DNA of 64,000 nucleotides from Bacillus sp. ISL-7 (GTDB lineage Bacteria > Bacillota > Bacilli > Bacillales_B > DSM-18226): assembly GCF_018613065.1 (NCBI RefSeq), contig NZ_JAGGQW010000059.1, forward strand, positions 4,443-68,442, in the 5' to 3' direction. Shown piece after piece: positions 56,504-64,000 of the stretch (positions are counted from its first letter, which is position 1; every line of letters begins with the position of its first letter). The notes beneath the pieces are model-generated. The model made no database searches. It saw nothing but the letters and a program-made list of their open reading frames with translations, and was not told the DNA's origin. The position numbers and the translations under genes were made by a program.

Positions 56504-57373
56504 TTAATTAGCTAATGTAATTTGTGGATTTGTCTGGTTCTTGGTATACAGATGAAGAGAATCCAGAAATAAAGTAGCCGCCAGCAGATCTGCGCTTCCA
56601 CCTGGGGAAGCATTAGTCCAGCGCAAGGATTGATCCAGCTGTTTTAAAACCTTCCAGCCATTTGCAGTCCAAACTCCGCCTGATTTCAGGATTTCATTGG
56701 CAAATTCCTTCGTACTGACCAGTGCTTTCGAACCTCCACGGTGCAAAATACAGGTATCATTCAGACTAGCCATAAGCGCAATTAAGACGTTTAACCTGCA
56801 AAGATTTTCTGTTACACCTTTTCTTCTTGACGTATAAAGAACAGGTAAAGCTATCTTTCTTAAATGGGGGAACCCTTGCTGAGCTTCACCTTTGGCACCA
56901 TTGACCCCGTACCTTTCTTTTACATATGCACCATTGGTCTTTTCTTCTGGTTGATTCCGGTCTGGAAAAAGGGCAAGCTTTCCTGCGGACAAAGCAATAT
57001 TGTCCATAGATGTTTCTCCAGGGTTCATGGCTGCGCTCGAGACAAGCAGCCCTAATGCCCATATGGCTCCCTTATGTGTGTTAACGCCACATGTAGCTTC
57101 GAACATTTCCTTTTCTCCTTGGCGCCCGATAGCGGCAATCTCTTCTCGCAGTTCCTGTGACGACTCGCTTTTATAACTTGCCTTAGCCATCTCTCTGAAT
57201 GCAGGTTCCAATGCTTTTGCCGATCTGATCATTAAATCTATCGACATGTCTGTATGCGCTCCGGAATTTTCTTTATCAACGAGCCCTGGTTTTGGCGTTA
57301 GTTCTGCTTCCTCTATGAGCGATTGCACTGCAAGCCTCCCAAGATACTGAATATCTGTTTGGATGTAATTCAT
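56504..57373 (-). CDS. mdcB: Triphosphoribosyl-dephospho-CoA synthase
   Basis: A 289-residue CitG/MdcB-family enzyme that makes the prosthetic-group precursor from ATP and dephospho-CoA. The start is the ATG at 57371-57373 (MNYIQTDIQYLGRLAV) after GGGGGACTC; upstream frame codons overlap mdcA. Conserved motifs are EAELTPKPGLVDKENSGAH near residue 26, GVNTHKGAIWALG near 95 and ASPGGSADLLAATLFL near 260. Confidence 0.92.
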   Translation of the reverse strand: MNYIQTDIQYLGRLAVQSLIEEAELTPKPGLVDKENSGAHTDMSIDLMIRSAKALEPAFREMAKASYKSESSQELREEIAAIGRQGEKEMFEATCGVNTHKGAIWALGLLVSSAAMNPGETSMDNIALSAGKLALFPDRNQPEEKTNGAYVKERYGVNGAKGEAQQGFPHLRKIALPVLYTSRRKGVTENLCRLNVLIALMASLNDTCILHRGGSKALVSTKEFANEILKSGGVWTANGWKVLKQLDQSLRWTNASPGGSADLLAATLFLDSLHLYTKNQTNPQITLAN

Positions 57374-57389
57374 CTTCAGAGTCCCCCTG

Positions 57390-59036
57390 TTACCAGCTTC
57401 TAAACTTAGCAGGCGGCTCATATAACCCATCTGACCATTCCACCAGCTCTTCAATATTTTTGGCAGCCAGTAAAGAACGCTTTGCTTCTGTCCTTTTAAT
57501 TCCGAGGTCTTCAGGAAGTGCAATCAACCCTTCTCTCCGCAATTTATCTGTCTTTTTCACATCATGTTCAAGTCCAATCGGGGTAACACCCGCGATCGCT
57601 GCTATCGCCTGTCTCCGCTCTTCCAAGCTGCTTGCTTTATACAAGTAGGCAATCCCTTCTTCTGTCACAATATGAGTAACATCCTGGCCGTAAATCATAA
57701 CGGGTGCAACAGCAAGCCCGGCATCGTGTTTAACATCCACAGCGTCCAAATTTTCAACAAAAATTGGTTTGTTCCCCTTCTGAAATGTTTCGACAACCTG
57801 GACAACCAGTTTGCGGCCGCGTACAAGTGGGTCGTCATTTGTCATCAAGTCGAGCCAGGCATGGGAAGAATGGCGCCGTCCCCCTGGATCATGCCCCATA
57901 TTTGGTGCACCTCCAAACCCTGCTAGCCTGCCACGGGTTACCGTTGAGGAATTACCTGCAGCGTCTATTTGTAAACTGGAACCGACAAACAAATCAACTG
58001 CATATTGTCCAGCAAGCTGACATAGTGTACGGTTTGATCGCATACTTCCATCCCGCCCTGTAAAAAATACATCACGCCTTGCTGCCACATATTTTTCCAT
58101 GCCAACTTCACCGCCAAAGCAATGGATACTTTCTACCCAGCCGCTTTCAATCGCAGGGATAAGCGTCGGGTGCGGGTTCAAAGCCCAGTGTTTACATATT
58201 TTCCCCTTCAGTCCTAGCGACTCACCGTATGTGGGGAGCAGCAGTTCAACTGCAGCCGTATTATAACCAACCCCATGATTCAGCGATTTCACTTGATGTT
58301 TTTCATAGATACCTCTTATGATCATCATAGCCTGAAGTACCTGAATATCAGTAATATGCCGGGGATCCCGGGTGAAAAGAGGCTCCAGCTGATACGGTTT
58401 ATCAGCAACAACAACATAGTCGATCCAGGAACCTGGTATATCAACCCTCGGCAATTTATCTACCAATTCATTTACCTGGGCAATCACAATTCCGTCTCGA
58501 AAAGCTGCTGCTTCCACAAGGGTCGGAGTTTCTTCCGTGTTTGGTCCCGTGTATAAATTACCTTCGGCGTCGGCTTTGTCGGCCGCCACTAAAGCAACAG
58601 ATGGAATCAAATCGATGAACAGCCTTCCATAAAGCTCAACATATGTGTGAATTTCACCTATGGTTAGCTTGCCATCTTCAAGCATTTGCGCGATTCGAAG
58701 GCCTTGAGGCCCTGAATAGGAGAAATCCACTTTTTTGGCGATTCCTGATTCGAACAAATCCAAATGTTCAGGACGGGATATACTCGACATAATCATATGC
58801 AAATCGTACAATTTTCTTGGATCAGCCTGGGCAAGAGCTTCCGAAAGGAATGATGCCTGTTTCTGGTTGTTCCCCTCCAAAACGACACGGTCTCCAGGCA
58901 TGATCAATGTTTCAAGTGCCTCAACGATTTTGTTTGTGGGAATAATCCGATTATGGGCGATTCCTTTCATGTTCGCGATTCTTTTTTCTTTGGCTTCTAA
59001 TCGAGTTTTCCAAGAACGTTGTTTTAATATCTGCAT
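57390..59036 (-). CDS. mdcA: Malonate decarboxylase alpha subunit (acetyl-S-ACP:malonate ACP transferase)
   Basis: A 548-residue CoA-transferase-like subunit that exchanges acetate for malonate on the carrier. The start MQILKQRSWKTRLEAKEKRI and the segments ELVDKLPRVDIPGSWID near residue 195 and GGAPNMGHDPGGRRHSSHAW near 380 are family features. It follows mdcH by 36 bases. Confidence 0.94.
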   Translation of the reverse strand: MQILKQRSWKTRLEAKEKRIANMKGIAHNRIIPTNKIVEALETLIMPGDRVVLEGNNQKQASFLSEALAQADPRKLYDLHMIMSSISRPEHLDLFESGIAKKVDFSYSGPQGLRIAQMLEDGKLTIGEIHTYVELYGRLFIDLIPSVALVAADKADAEGNLYTGPNTEETPTLVEAAAFRDGIVIAQVNELVDKLPRVDIPGSWIDYVVVADKPYQLEPLFTRDPRHITDIQVLQAMMIIRGIYEKHQVKSLNHGVGYNTAAVELLLPTYGESLGLKGKICKHWALNPHPTLIPAIESGWVESIHCFGGEVGMEKYVAARRDVFFTGRDGSMRSNRTLCQLAGQYAVDLFVGSSLQIDAAGNSSTVTRGRLAGFGGAPNMGHDPGGRRHSSHAWLDLMTNDDPLVRGRKLVVQVVETFQKGNKPIFVENLDAVDVKHDAGLAVAPVMIYGQDVTHIVTEEGIAYLYKASSLEERRQAIAAIAGVTPIGLEHDVKKTDKLRREGLIALPEDLGIKRTEAKRSLLAAKNIEELVEWSDGLYEPPAKFRSW

Positions 59037-59072
59037 TTTATGTATCCCCTTTCATTTTATAATTTTTAAAAC

Positions 59073-60008
59073 TTATGAATGATCCGAAGAAAAACGTTTT
59101 GCCAATAACAGACAATTTCTATACCCATTTTCTTCAACAGATACAGCACGGGCACCAGGCAAAGCTTTTTTTGCTAAACTGGCCAGGACGTTCCCAGGAG
59201 GCATTTCAATAAAAAGCCTTGTTCCATGTTCACAAAGAACCGAAGAGATATCATGCCATTTGACTGGATGTGAAAGATTAAAAGCAAGATCCTCTCTGAT
59301 TTTTTCCGGTGATTTTAAAAGCCTTGCTGTCCTGTTACAAGCATAGGGAATAATTGGTGAACGAAAATGAATTTTTGAAAGTTCTTCGTACAAAGAAACT
59401 GAAACCGGCCGGAGTAAGGGGCAATGTGAAGGTACACTAATGTTTAGGACATCCGCTTTTCTAGCCCCTCTATCCCTTGCATGATTGATAACCCTGTCGA
59501 TTCCCGCAATGGAACCGGAAATCGTAACTTGATCTGGTGCATTGATATTTGCTACGTAAACAGGATCCTTTTCGATAAAATATGTTTCTACTATTCCTTT
59601 CATCGTACGTCCGTCGATTCCTGTAATAACCCCCATCCCATAACCTGATGGAAAGGCCTGCTCCATCAATTGTCCTCTAAGCTTCACCATTCTGACAGCA
59701 TCAGTAAAATCAATCGCCTTGCATGCGACCGCTGCACTGAAAGCGCCGACAGAATGGCCTGCCGCAATGTCTGGGAGTACACCTTCGGATGCAAATGCTT
59801 TTATAACAGCAACTGACGAAACAAACAATGAAACCTGAACCGAAGTCGTCGACTCTAATGCAGCCATCGAATCCAACTTGTATACGCTTTCTCCAAGAAT
59901 ATCACCAGCTTGATGCATAACCTCTGAAATTACAGGGTGATCGTGTAGATGATGAAGCATATTCGGCTTTTGGGATCCTTGGCCAGGAAATAAGAATGCT
60001 AGTTTCAT
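59073..60008 (-). CDS. mdcH: Malonyltransferase, malonate decarboxylase epsilon subunit
   Basis: A 311-residue FabD-like acyltransferase that loads malonyl from malonyl-CoA onto MdcC to prime the cycle. It has FPGQGSQKPNML at the start, the nucleophile motif AGHSVGAFSAAV near residue 87, and the catalytic histidine region NISVPSHCPLL near 195. It is the first enzyme gene after the GntR regulator, 37 bases downstream. Confidence 0.92.
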   Translation of the reverse strand: MKLAFLFPGQGSQKPNMLHHLHDHPVISEVMHQAGDILGESVYKLDSMAALESTTSVQVSLFVSSVAVIKAFASEGVLPDIAAGHSVGAFSAAVACKAIDFTDAVRMVKLRGQLMEQAFPSGYGMGVITGIDGRTMKGIVETYFIEKDPVYVANINAPDQVTISGSIAGIDRVINHARDRGARKADVLNISVPSHCPLLRPVSVSLYEELSKIHFRSPIIPYACNRTARLLKSPEKIREDLAFNLSHPVKWHDISSVLCEHGTRLFIEMPPGNVLASLAKKALPGARAVSVEENGYRNCLLLAKRFSSDHS

Positions 60009-60045
60009 CTTTCATACCCCTTTTTAGGCACCAGTCAATATAACT

Positions 60046-60696
60046 CTATTGAGCAAACTTTTTATTAATACTAGAAATAACATCCTGATTATGGCGAGTT
60101 AAGAGTTTGGCAGCCTCTGCTATATTATCCTTTGTTAAAAGGTCAATTAACATTTCGTGTTCGTGTACTGATTTTTCAATGTTTCCGTTATTTGCGAATG
60201 AAAGACTCTGGATCCTAAGCAGCGGCCAGCCCAAACGGGAATACATCGTTTTAATTGTTTCACTTTTACTCATCTCCACAAGTTTCATATGAAAGGAGTG
60301 ATTTAACTGGGTATACAGATGAACATCAGTAATATCCTTCATTTCTCTCAAAATATCAGCCATTTTTTGCAGACATCCATGATCCGTTCCGTTTCTCTGA
60401 ATCCGTTCGATAGCCATCGTTTCAAGCATATTACGTATTTCAAGGAGGTCATAGATTTCATTCTCTGTATAGTCCTTTACAACCGCTCCCTTCCGCGGTA
60501 TTCTCTCCACAAGACCTTCAATTGAAAGTAAATAAATGGCCTCCCGTACTGGCGCACGGCTTGTTCCATACTCCTCTGCATAAATATGTTCGATCAGTTT
60601 TTCCCCTGGTACTAACTCCCCCTTAATTATTTGCTCGGTAATATGTTCAGCTATATGGTTTGATAGAGCATTTTCATTAATTTTACGAGATTCCAT
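60046..60696 (-). CDS. GntR-family (FadR/FCD subgroup) regulator of malonate genes
   Basis: A 216-residue protein with an N-terminal winged HTH (ITEQIIKGELVPGEKLIEH, then SRAPVREAIYLLSIEGLV) and an all-helical FCD domain in about 85-210 with the NHSFHMKLVEM metal-site histidines. It starts the minus-strand mdc operon and is divergent from madL. The equivalent regulators (MdcY/MatR) respond to malonate; two copies of a palindrome in the divergent gap are its likely targets. Confidence 0.88.
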   Translation of the reverse strand: MESRKINENALSNHIAEHITEQIIKGELVPGEKLIEHIYAEEYGTSRAPVREAIYLLSIEGLVERIPRKGAVVKDYTENEIYDLLEIRNMLETMAIERIQRNGTDHGCLQKMADILREMKDITDVHLYTQLNHSFHMKLVEMSKSETIKTMYSRLGWPLLRIQSLSFANNGNIEKSVHEHEMLIDLLTKDNIAEAAKLLTRHNQDVISSINKKFAQ

Positions 60697-60724
60697 GACT
60701 CTGTCTCCTCCTCAAAGAAAATTT

Positions 60725-60739
60725 GGTCGACTGTCGATT
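60725..60739. promoter_or_regulatory. Malonate operator copy 1
   Basis: GGTCGACTGTCGATT lies just upstream of the GntR gene and shares GTCGACTGTnGATT with copy 2, in the same orientation. Confidence 0.6.
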
Positions 60740-60797
60740 ATTATTATAACCACCACCTTTAGAAAATTCAATATTTTTAGAAAATTTTAAAAATGAA

Positions 60798-60827
60798 TTG
60801 ACACTTTCTTTTCTTTCGTTTTATTAT
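60798..60827 (+). promoter_or_regulatory. Sigma-A promoter of madL-madM
   Basis: TTGACA (60798-60803), 18-base spacer, TATTAT (60822-60827). Operator copy 2 begins 13 bases downstream, across the expected start of transcription. Confidence 0.7.
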
Positions 60828-60839
60828 GGATTTTAGAAT

Positions 60840-60856
60840 ACAGTCGACTGTTGATT
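60840..60856. promoter_or_regulatory. Malonate operator copy 2
   Basis: ACAGTCGACTGT is a perfect 12-base palindrome followed by TGATT, matching copy 1 at 60725. Its position downstream of the madL -10 fits repression by the adjacent GntR protein. Confidence 0.65.
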
Positions 60857-60863
60857 CTTATCT

Positions 60864-60877
60864 TGGAAACGCTTACT
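60864..60877. promoter_or_regulatory. Imperfect cre site in the madL leader
   Basis: TGGAAACGCTTACT differs from the CcpA consensus at two positions. It lies downstream of the promoter, so catabolite repression by roadblock is plausible. Confidence 0.4.
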
Positions 60878-60993
60878 AATCTCTTGATCTTTCAATCTCC
60901 CCTCTTTGTCTAGGCCAGCATTGTTTTGTTTTCTCCGCGTTATAGCTTTTGTCTCTTTAGTCTAAAGCAAAAAAATTGAAAAGGAGAAATTCT

Positions 60994-61407
60994 ATGATCA
61001 TTTTTGGTGTCGCTTTATTATCTATTTGCTTTTTAGGAGGGGTATTTTTTGGAGATCTCCTCGGAGACATATTGGGGATTGACGCAAATGTCGGCGGTGT
61101 CGGATTTGCCATGCTGATGCTGATTCTGATTGTGGAATACCTGAAAAAGAAAGAAAAGTTAAACAAACAGACGCAAGAAGGACTGGCTTTTTGGAGTGGA
61201 ATGTACATCCCGATTGTTGTTGCCATGTCGGCACAGCAAAATGTTGTAGCAGCTCTTGACGGAGGAGTACTTGCGATTACTGCAGGTGTGGCGGTAGTAC
61301 TTATTAGTTGGGCAGTTGTCCCCCTTCTTAGCAGGGGCGGTACGATTAATGAGACTCATGAAAGTGAAATTACAGGAGGCGAACAGCGTGTTAGAAACAT
61401 TAGGTAG
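60994..61407 (+). CDS. madL: Malonate transporter subunit MadL
   Basis: A 137-residue protein with four hydrophobic segments, starting MIIFGVALLSICFLGGVFFGD at 60994, nine bases after AAAAGGAG. It matches the MadL half of the sodium-dependent malonate symporter first described in Malonomonas. Conserved GVGFAMLMLILIVEYL near residue 38 and AFWSGMYIPIVVAMSAQQNV near 68. It overlaps madM by 20 bases. Confidence 0.9.
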   Translation: MIIFGVALLSICFLGGVFFGDLLGDILGIDANVGGVGFAMLMLILIVEYLKKKEKLNKQTQEGLAFWSGMYIPIVVAMSAQQNVVAALDGGVLAITAGVAVVLISWAVVPLLSRGGTINETHESEITGGEQRVRNIR

Positions 61408-62152
61408 TATATTTCAAAATAATGGTTTAATTGTTTCTTTTGCCATTGTTGGCTTTACTATGTATCTTTCTTATTTCATTTCTGACAAGGTAACAAAAGG
61501 GCGGATTCACGGATCAGCTATTGCCATCACCCTCGGTCTTTTGCTTGCTTATATCGGAGGAGTAATTACAGGGGGAGAGAAAGGAATTGCAGACATAAGC
61601 CTCTTTACAGGAATCGGCCTGATGGGAGGAGGTATGCTCCGGGACTTTGCGATTGTTGCCACTGCCTTTGGGGCCAACTTTAGTGAAATTAAAAAGGCTG
61701 GAGTAAATGGAGTCTTATCTCTGTTTATTGGTGTGATACTCTCCTTTATTGTCGGAGTATGTATTGCATTGGCGTTCGGATATAAAGACGCAGTTAGCTT
61801 AGCCACGATAGGTGCTGGGACAGCGACCTACATAGTGGGTCCCGTTACAGGTGCAGCAATAGGGGCAAGCTCTGAAGTCATTACCATAAGTATTGCAGCC
61901 GGGCTTGTAAAATCAATCCTTACGATGATCGGCACCCCATTTGTAGCAAAATATATCGGATTAAACAACCCGCGCACGGCAATGGTATATGGAGGATTAA
62001 TGGGAACAACAAGCGGCGTCGCCGGAGGATTAGCCGCAACAGACCCAAAGCTGGTTCCCTACGGAGCAGTAACCGCCACTTTTTATACTGGCTTAGGCTG
62101 CCTGCTTGGCCCTTCAGTATTATTTTTGATAACAAAAGCAATTTTTGCTTGA
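61388..62152 (+). CDS. madM: Malonate transporter subunit MadM
   Basis: A 254-residue protein with about eight hydrophobic segments. The GTG at 61388 is chosen because GGAGG at 61376-61380 has ideal spacing; earlier ATGs lie within madL. GLMGGGMLRDFAIVATAFGA near residue 77 and GPVTGAAIGASSEVI near 155 are typical of MadM. MadL and MadM together import malonate for the mdc enzymes. Confidence 0.9.
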   Translation: MLETLGSIFQNNGLIVSFAIVGFTMYLSYFISDKVTKGRIHGSAIAITLGLLLAYIGGVITGGEKGIADISLFTGIGLMGGGMLRDFAIVATAFGANFSEIKKAGVNGVLSLFIGVILSFIVGVCIALAFGYKDAVSLATIGAGTATYIVGPVTGAAIGASSEVITISIAAGLVKSILTMIGTPFVAKYIGLNNPRTAMVYGGLMGTTSGVAGGLAATDPKLVPYGAVTATFYTGLGCLLGPSVLFLITKAIFA

Positions 62153-62288
62153 TTAATTAACTTTCTACTGGTAATTGTTTATACTCATTAACAATGTTTA
62201 TTTCTGGTGGAGAACTGTTCAAAAACCTTTTCAATTCTTTTAGTAAAAAAAGAGCCCTTCCTTATGGAGAGGCTCTCAGTTTGTCGAC
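62153..62288. other. Intergenic with a GAGCC hairpin and TTGTCGACAA palindrome
   Basis: AGAGCC (about 62250) pairs with GGCTCT (about 62275), and TTGTCGACAA (62281-62290) is a perfect palindrome. These could be remains of an insertion-element end; no gene is seen. Confidence 0.35.
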
Positions 62289-62326
62289 AAAAGGGGTTCG
62301 GAATGGTTTCATTCCGAACCCCTTTT
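62289..62326. terminator. Strong terminator after madM
   Basis: AAAAGGGGTTCGGAATG pairs with CATTCCGAACCCCTTTT around GTTT, a perfect 17-base stem with A and T tracts at the two ends. Confidence 0.85.
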
Positions 62327-62364
62327 CTCGCGAATCGATCGCTTTAATGCTCGTATTTTGGCAC

Positions 62365-62394
62365 TCATGAAAATTTATAAACAGGCCCATATAG
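62365..62394 (+). promoter_or_regulatory. Possible sigma-G promoter of sspH
   Basis: TCATG, an 18-base gap and CATATAG resemble the forespore sigma-G pattern (GHATR, N17-18, CATNNTA). It lies 60 bases before the sspH start, consistent with a SASP gene. Confidence 0.45.
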
Positions 62395-62455
62395 GTATAA
62401 CAAGTAGTTCAGAGGAAATACTTAAAATGTTTCAATAAGGAAAGGAGGTCGTGAC

Positions 62456-62635
62456 ATGGACGTACAACGAGCACAGGAAATTTCTAATTCATCGACTATG
62501 GCTAATGTAACGTATAACGGAACACGTATCTATATTGAGCATGTAGACAAACAAAACGGAACAACTACAATCCACTCTCTCGATGAACCAAATAGTAAAC
62601 AAAGTGTTTCCGTATCAAGCCTGATAGAACATTAA
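62456..62635 (+). CDS. sspH: Small acid-soluble spore protein, H type
   Basis: A 59-residue protein, MDVQRAQEIS... with VTYNGTRIYIEHVDKQNGT in the middle and LDEPNSKQSVSVSSLIEH at the end, colinear with B. subtilis SspH (59 residues). AAAGGAGG lies eight bases upstream. H-type SASPs are minor spore-core proteins made under sigma-G; the gene indicates a spore former. It forms a single-gene unit. Confidence 0.92.
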   Translation: MDVQRAQEISNSSTMANVTYNGTRIYIEHVDKQNGTTTIHSLDEPNSKQSVSVSSLIEH

Positions 62636-62672
62636 TTAGTTAAATCTTCTTCAAGTGAAAGCATAGTTACTA

Positions 62673-62702
62673 AGAAAACATCACTTCAAAGTGGTGTTTT
62701 CA
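62673..62702 (+). terminator. Terminator after sspH
   Basis: AAAACATCACTT pairs with AAGTGGTGTTTT (one G-T pair). Its T-run is only four bases long. Confidence 0.7.
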
Positions 62703-62764
62703 AGTTCCGTTTCGCATTTGTAATAATAAAAAGTGATTATAGTTTTTACTATGGGAATTTATAG

Positions 62765-62811
62765 AAAAAACTAAAAAACCTTACCCCGAATATTAATCAA
62801 GGTAAGGTTAA
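62765..62811 (-). terminator. Terminator downstream of thiC and the 55-residue ORF
   Basis: On the minus strand AACCTTACC pairs with GGTAAGGTT around a 15-base loop and continues into TTTTTAGTTTTTTC. Confidence 0.85.
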
Positions 62812-62864
62812 ATGGCTATCTTTTTAATACCCTCTTGTTAGATTATCTTCTTGTCGGTTTTTGT

Positions 62865-63032
62865 TTAATAATATAATACATTTACCTTATTACACTTCAA
62901 ACATTTTTCATAATATTGATCGCCATCAAAATGATGATCACAATTTTGCTGAATTTCCTTTAAACGCTCCTCTAAAAAAGCAAGGCTAGTTTTCATTTGC
63001 GTAATTTCCTCGTTAATCTTTTGAACATTCAT
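62865..63032 (-). CDS. Small coiled-coil protein with CxxC, 55 residues
   Basis: A 55-codon frame starts at the ATG at 63030-63032, eight bases after GGGAGG. Residues 1-30 form an amphipathic helix (NEEITQMKTSLAFLEERLKE). The end has C-D-H-H and, later, CLKC, which could bind zinc. It lies 21 bases after the thiC stop on the same strand and before the shared terminator, so it is cotranscribed with thiC. No function is known to me. Confidence 0.65.
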   Translation of the reverse strand: MNVQKINEEITQMKTSLAFLEERLKEIQQNCDHHFDGDQYYEKCLKCNKVNVLYY

Positions 63033-63053
63033 CCGTATAACCTCCCAAGAAAG

Positions 63054-64000
<947 letters not shown>

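Overview
The window is low-GC, Gram-positive DNA from an endospore-forming member of the Bacillaceae; the genus cannot be fixed from sequence alone. The grounds are AGGAGG-type ribosome binding sites, GltC/GltBD organisation, PurS/PurQ/PurL as three separate subunits, two-gene GcvP, CcpA-type cre sites, an SspH-type spore protein with a possible sigma-G promoter, and DinB-fold proteins of the kind used by bacillithiol-containing bacteria. No rRNA, tRNA, CRISPR array or intact mobile element is visible. There are remnants of an IS1182-type transposase, possibly an IS200/IS605 end, and several decayed genes.

Layout. 1-7764: end of a DUF3231 gene, glutamate synthase gltB-gltD and the divergent LysR regulator gltC. 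7973-17630: a purine cluster purK-C-S-Q-L-M-N-D on the minus strand with purF divergent on the plus strand; purE, purB and purH are absent and no PurR box was seen. 17640-22700: gene-poor accessory stretch with a LexA-type box before a frameshifted remnant, small ORFs, an AIM24 fragment, a DinB protein, an anion permease, a secreted tandem-repeat protein and an unknown protein. 22738-27866: gentisate (3-hydroxybenzoate) catabolism made of a FAD hydroxylase, an IclR regulator, fumarylpyruvate hydrolase and gentisate dioxygenase, plus a DinB-fold gene that shares the putative IclR half-sites and is a candidate thiol-dependent maleylpyruvate isomerase.

27932-41450: a long glycine-catabolic operon glyA-sdaAB-sdaAA-gcvT-gcvH-gcvPA-gcvPB-lipA-HesB-like-lpd-purU and a small membrane protein, headed by a tandem glycine riboswitch with a clear sigma-A promoter. 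Just upstream, an amino-acid permease has its own promoter and a second tandem glycine riboswitch. Together these should import glycine, convert it through serine to pyruvate, make the lipoyl cofactor, and recycle formyl-THF. 41782-47358: a YesM-type histidine kinase, an AraC-type response regulator and a TRAP transporter (dctQ-M-P) with a cre site. 47876-49410: an RQC-minor-like protein with a tiny helix-hairpin-helix partner, and a partial duplicate of their junction next to a transposase relic. 49426-52684: MFS transporter, purine nucleoside phosphorylase and a GntR/UTRA regulator. 53027-53476: a phage Gp49-like protein.

53894-62152: a malonate utilisation locus, mdcH-A-B-C-DE(fused)-G with an FadR-type GntR regulator, divergent from the malonate transporter madL-madM, with a repeated palindromic operator between them. 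62456-64000: sspH, a small coiled-coil/zinc-knuckle ORF, and the C-terminal part of thiC running off the window.

Several real small genes (45-59 codons) and corrected start sites are given below. Domain assignments come from reading the sequences, not from database searches.
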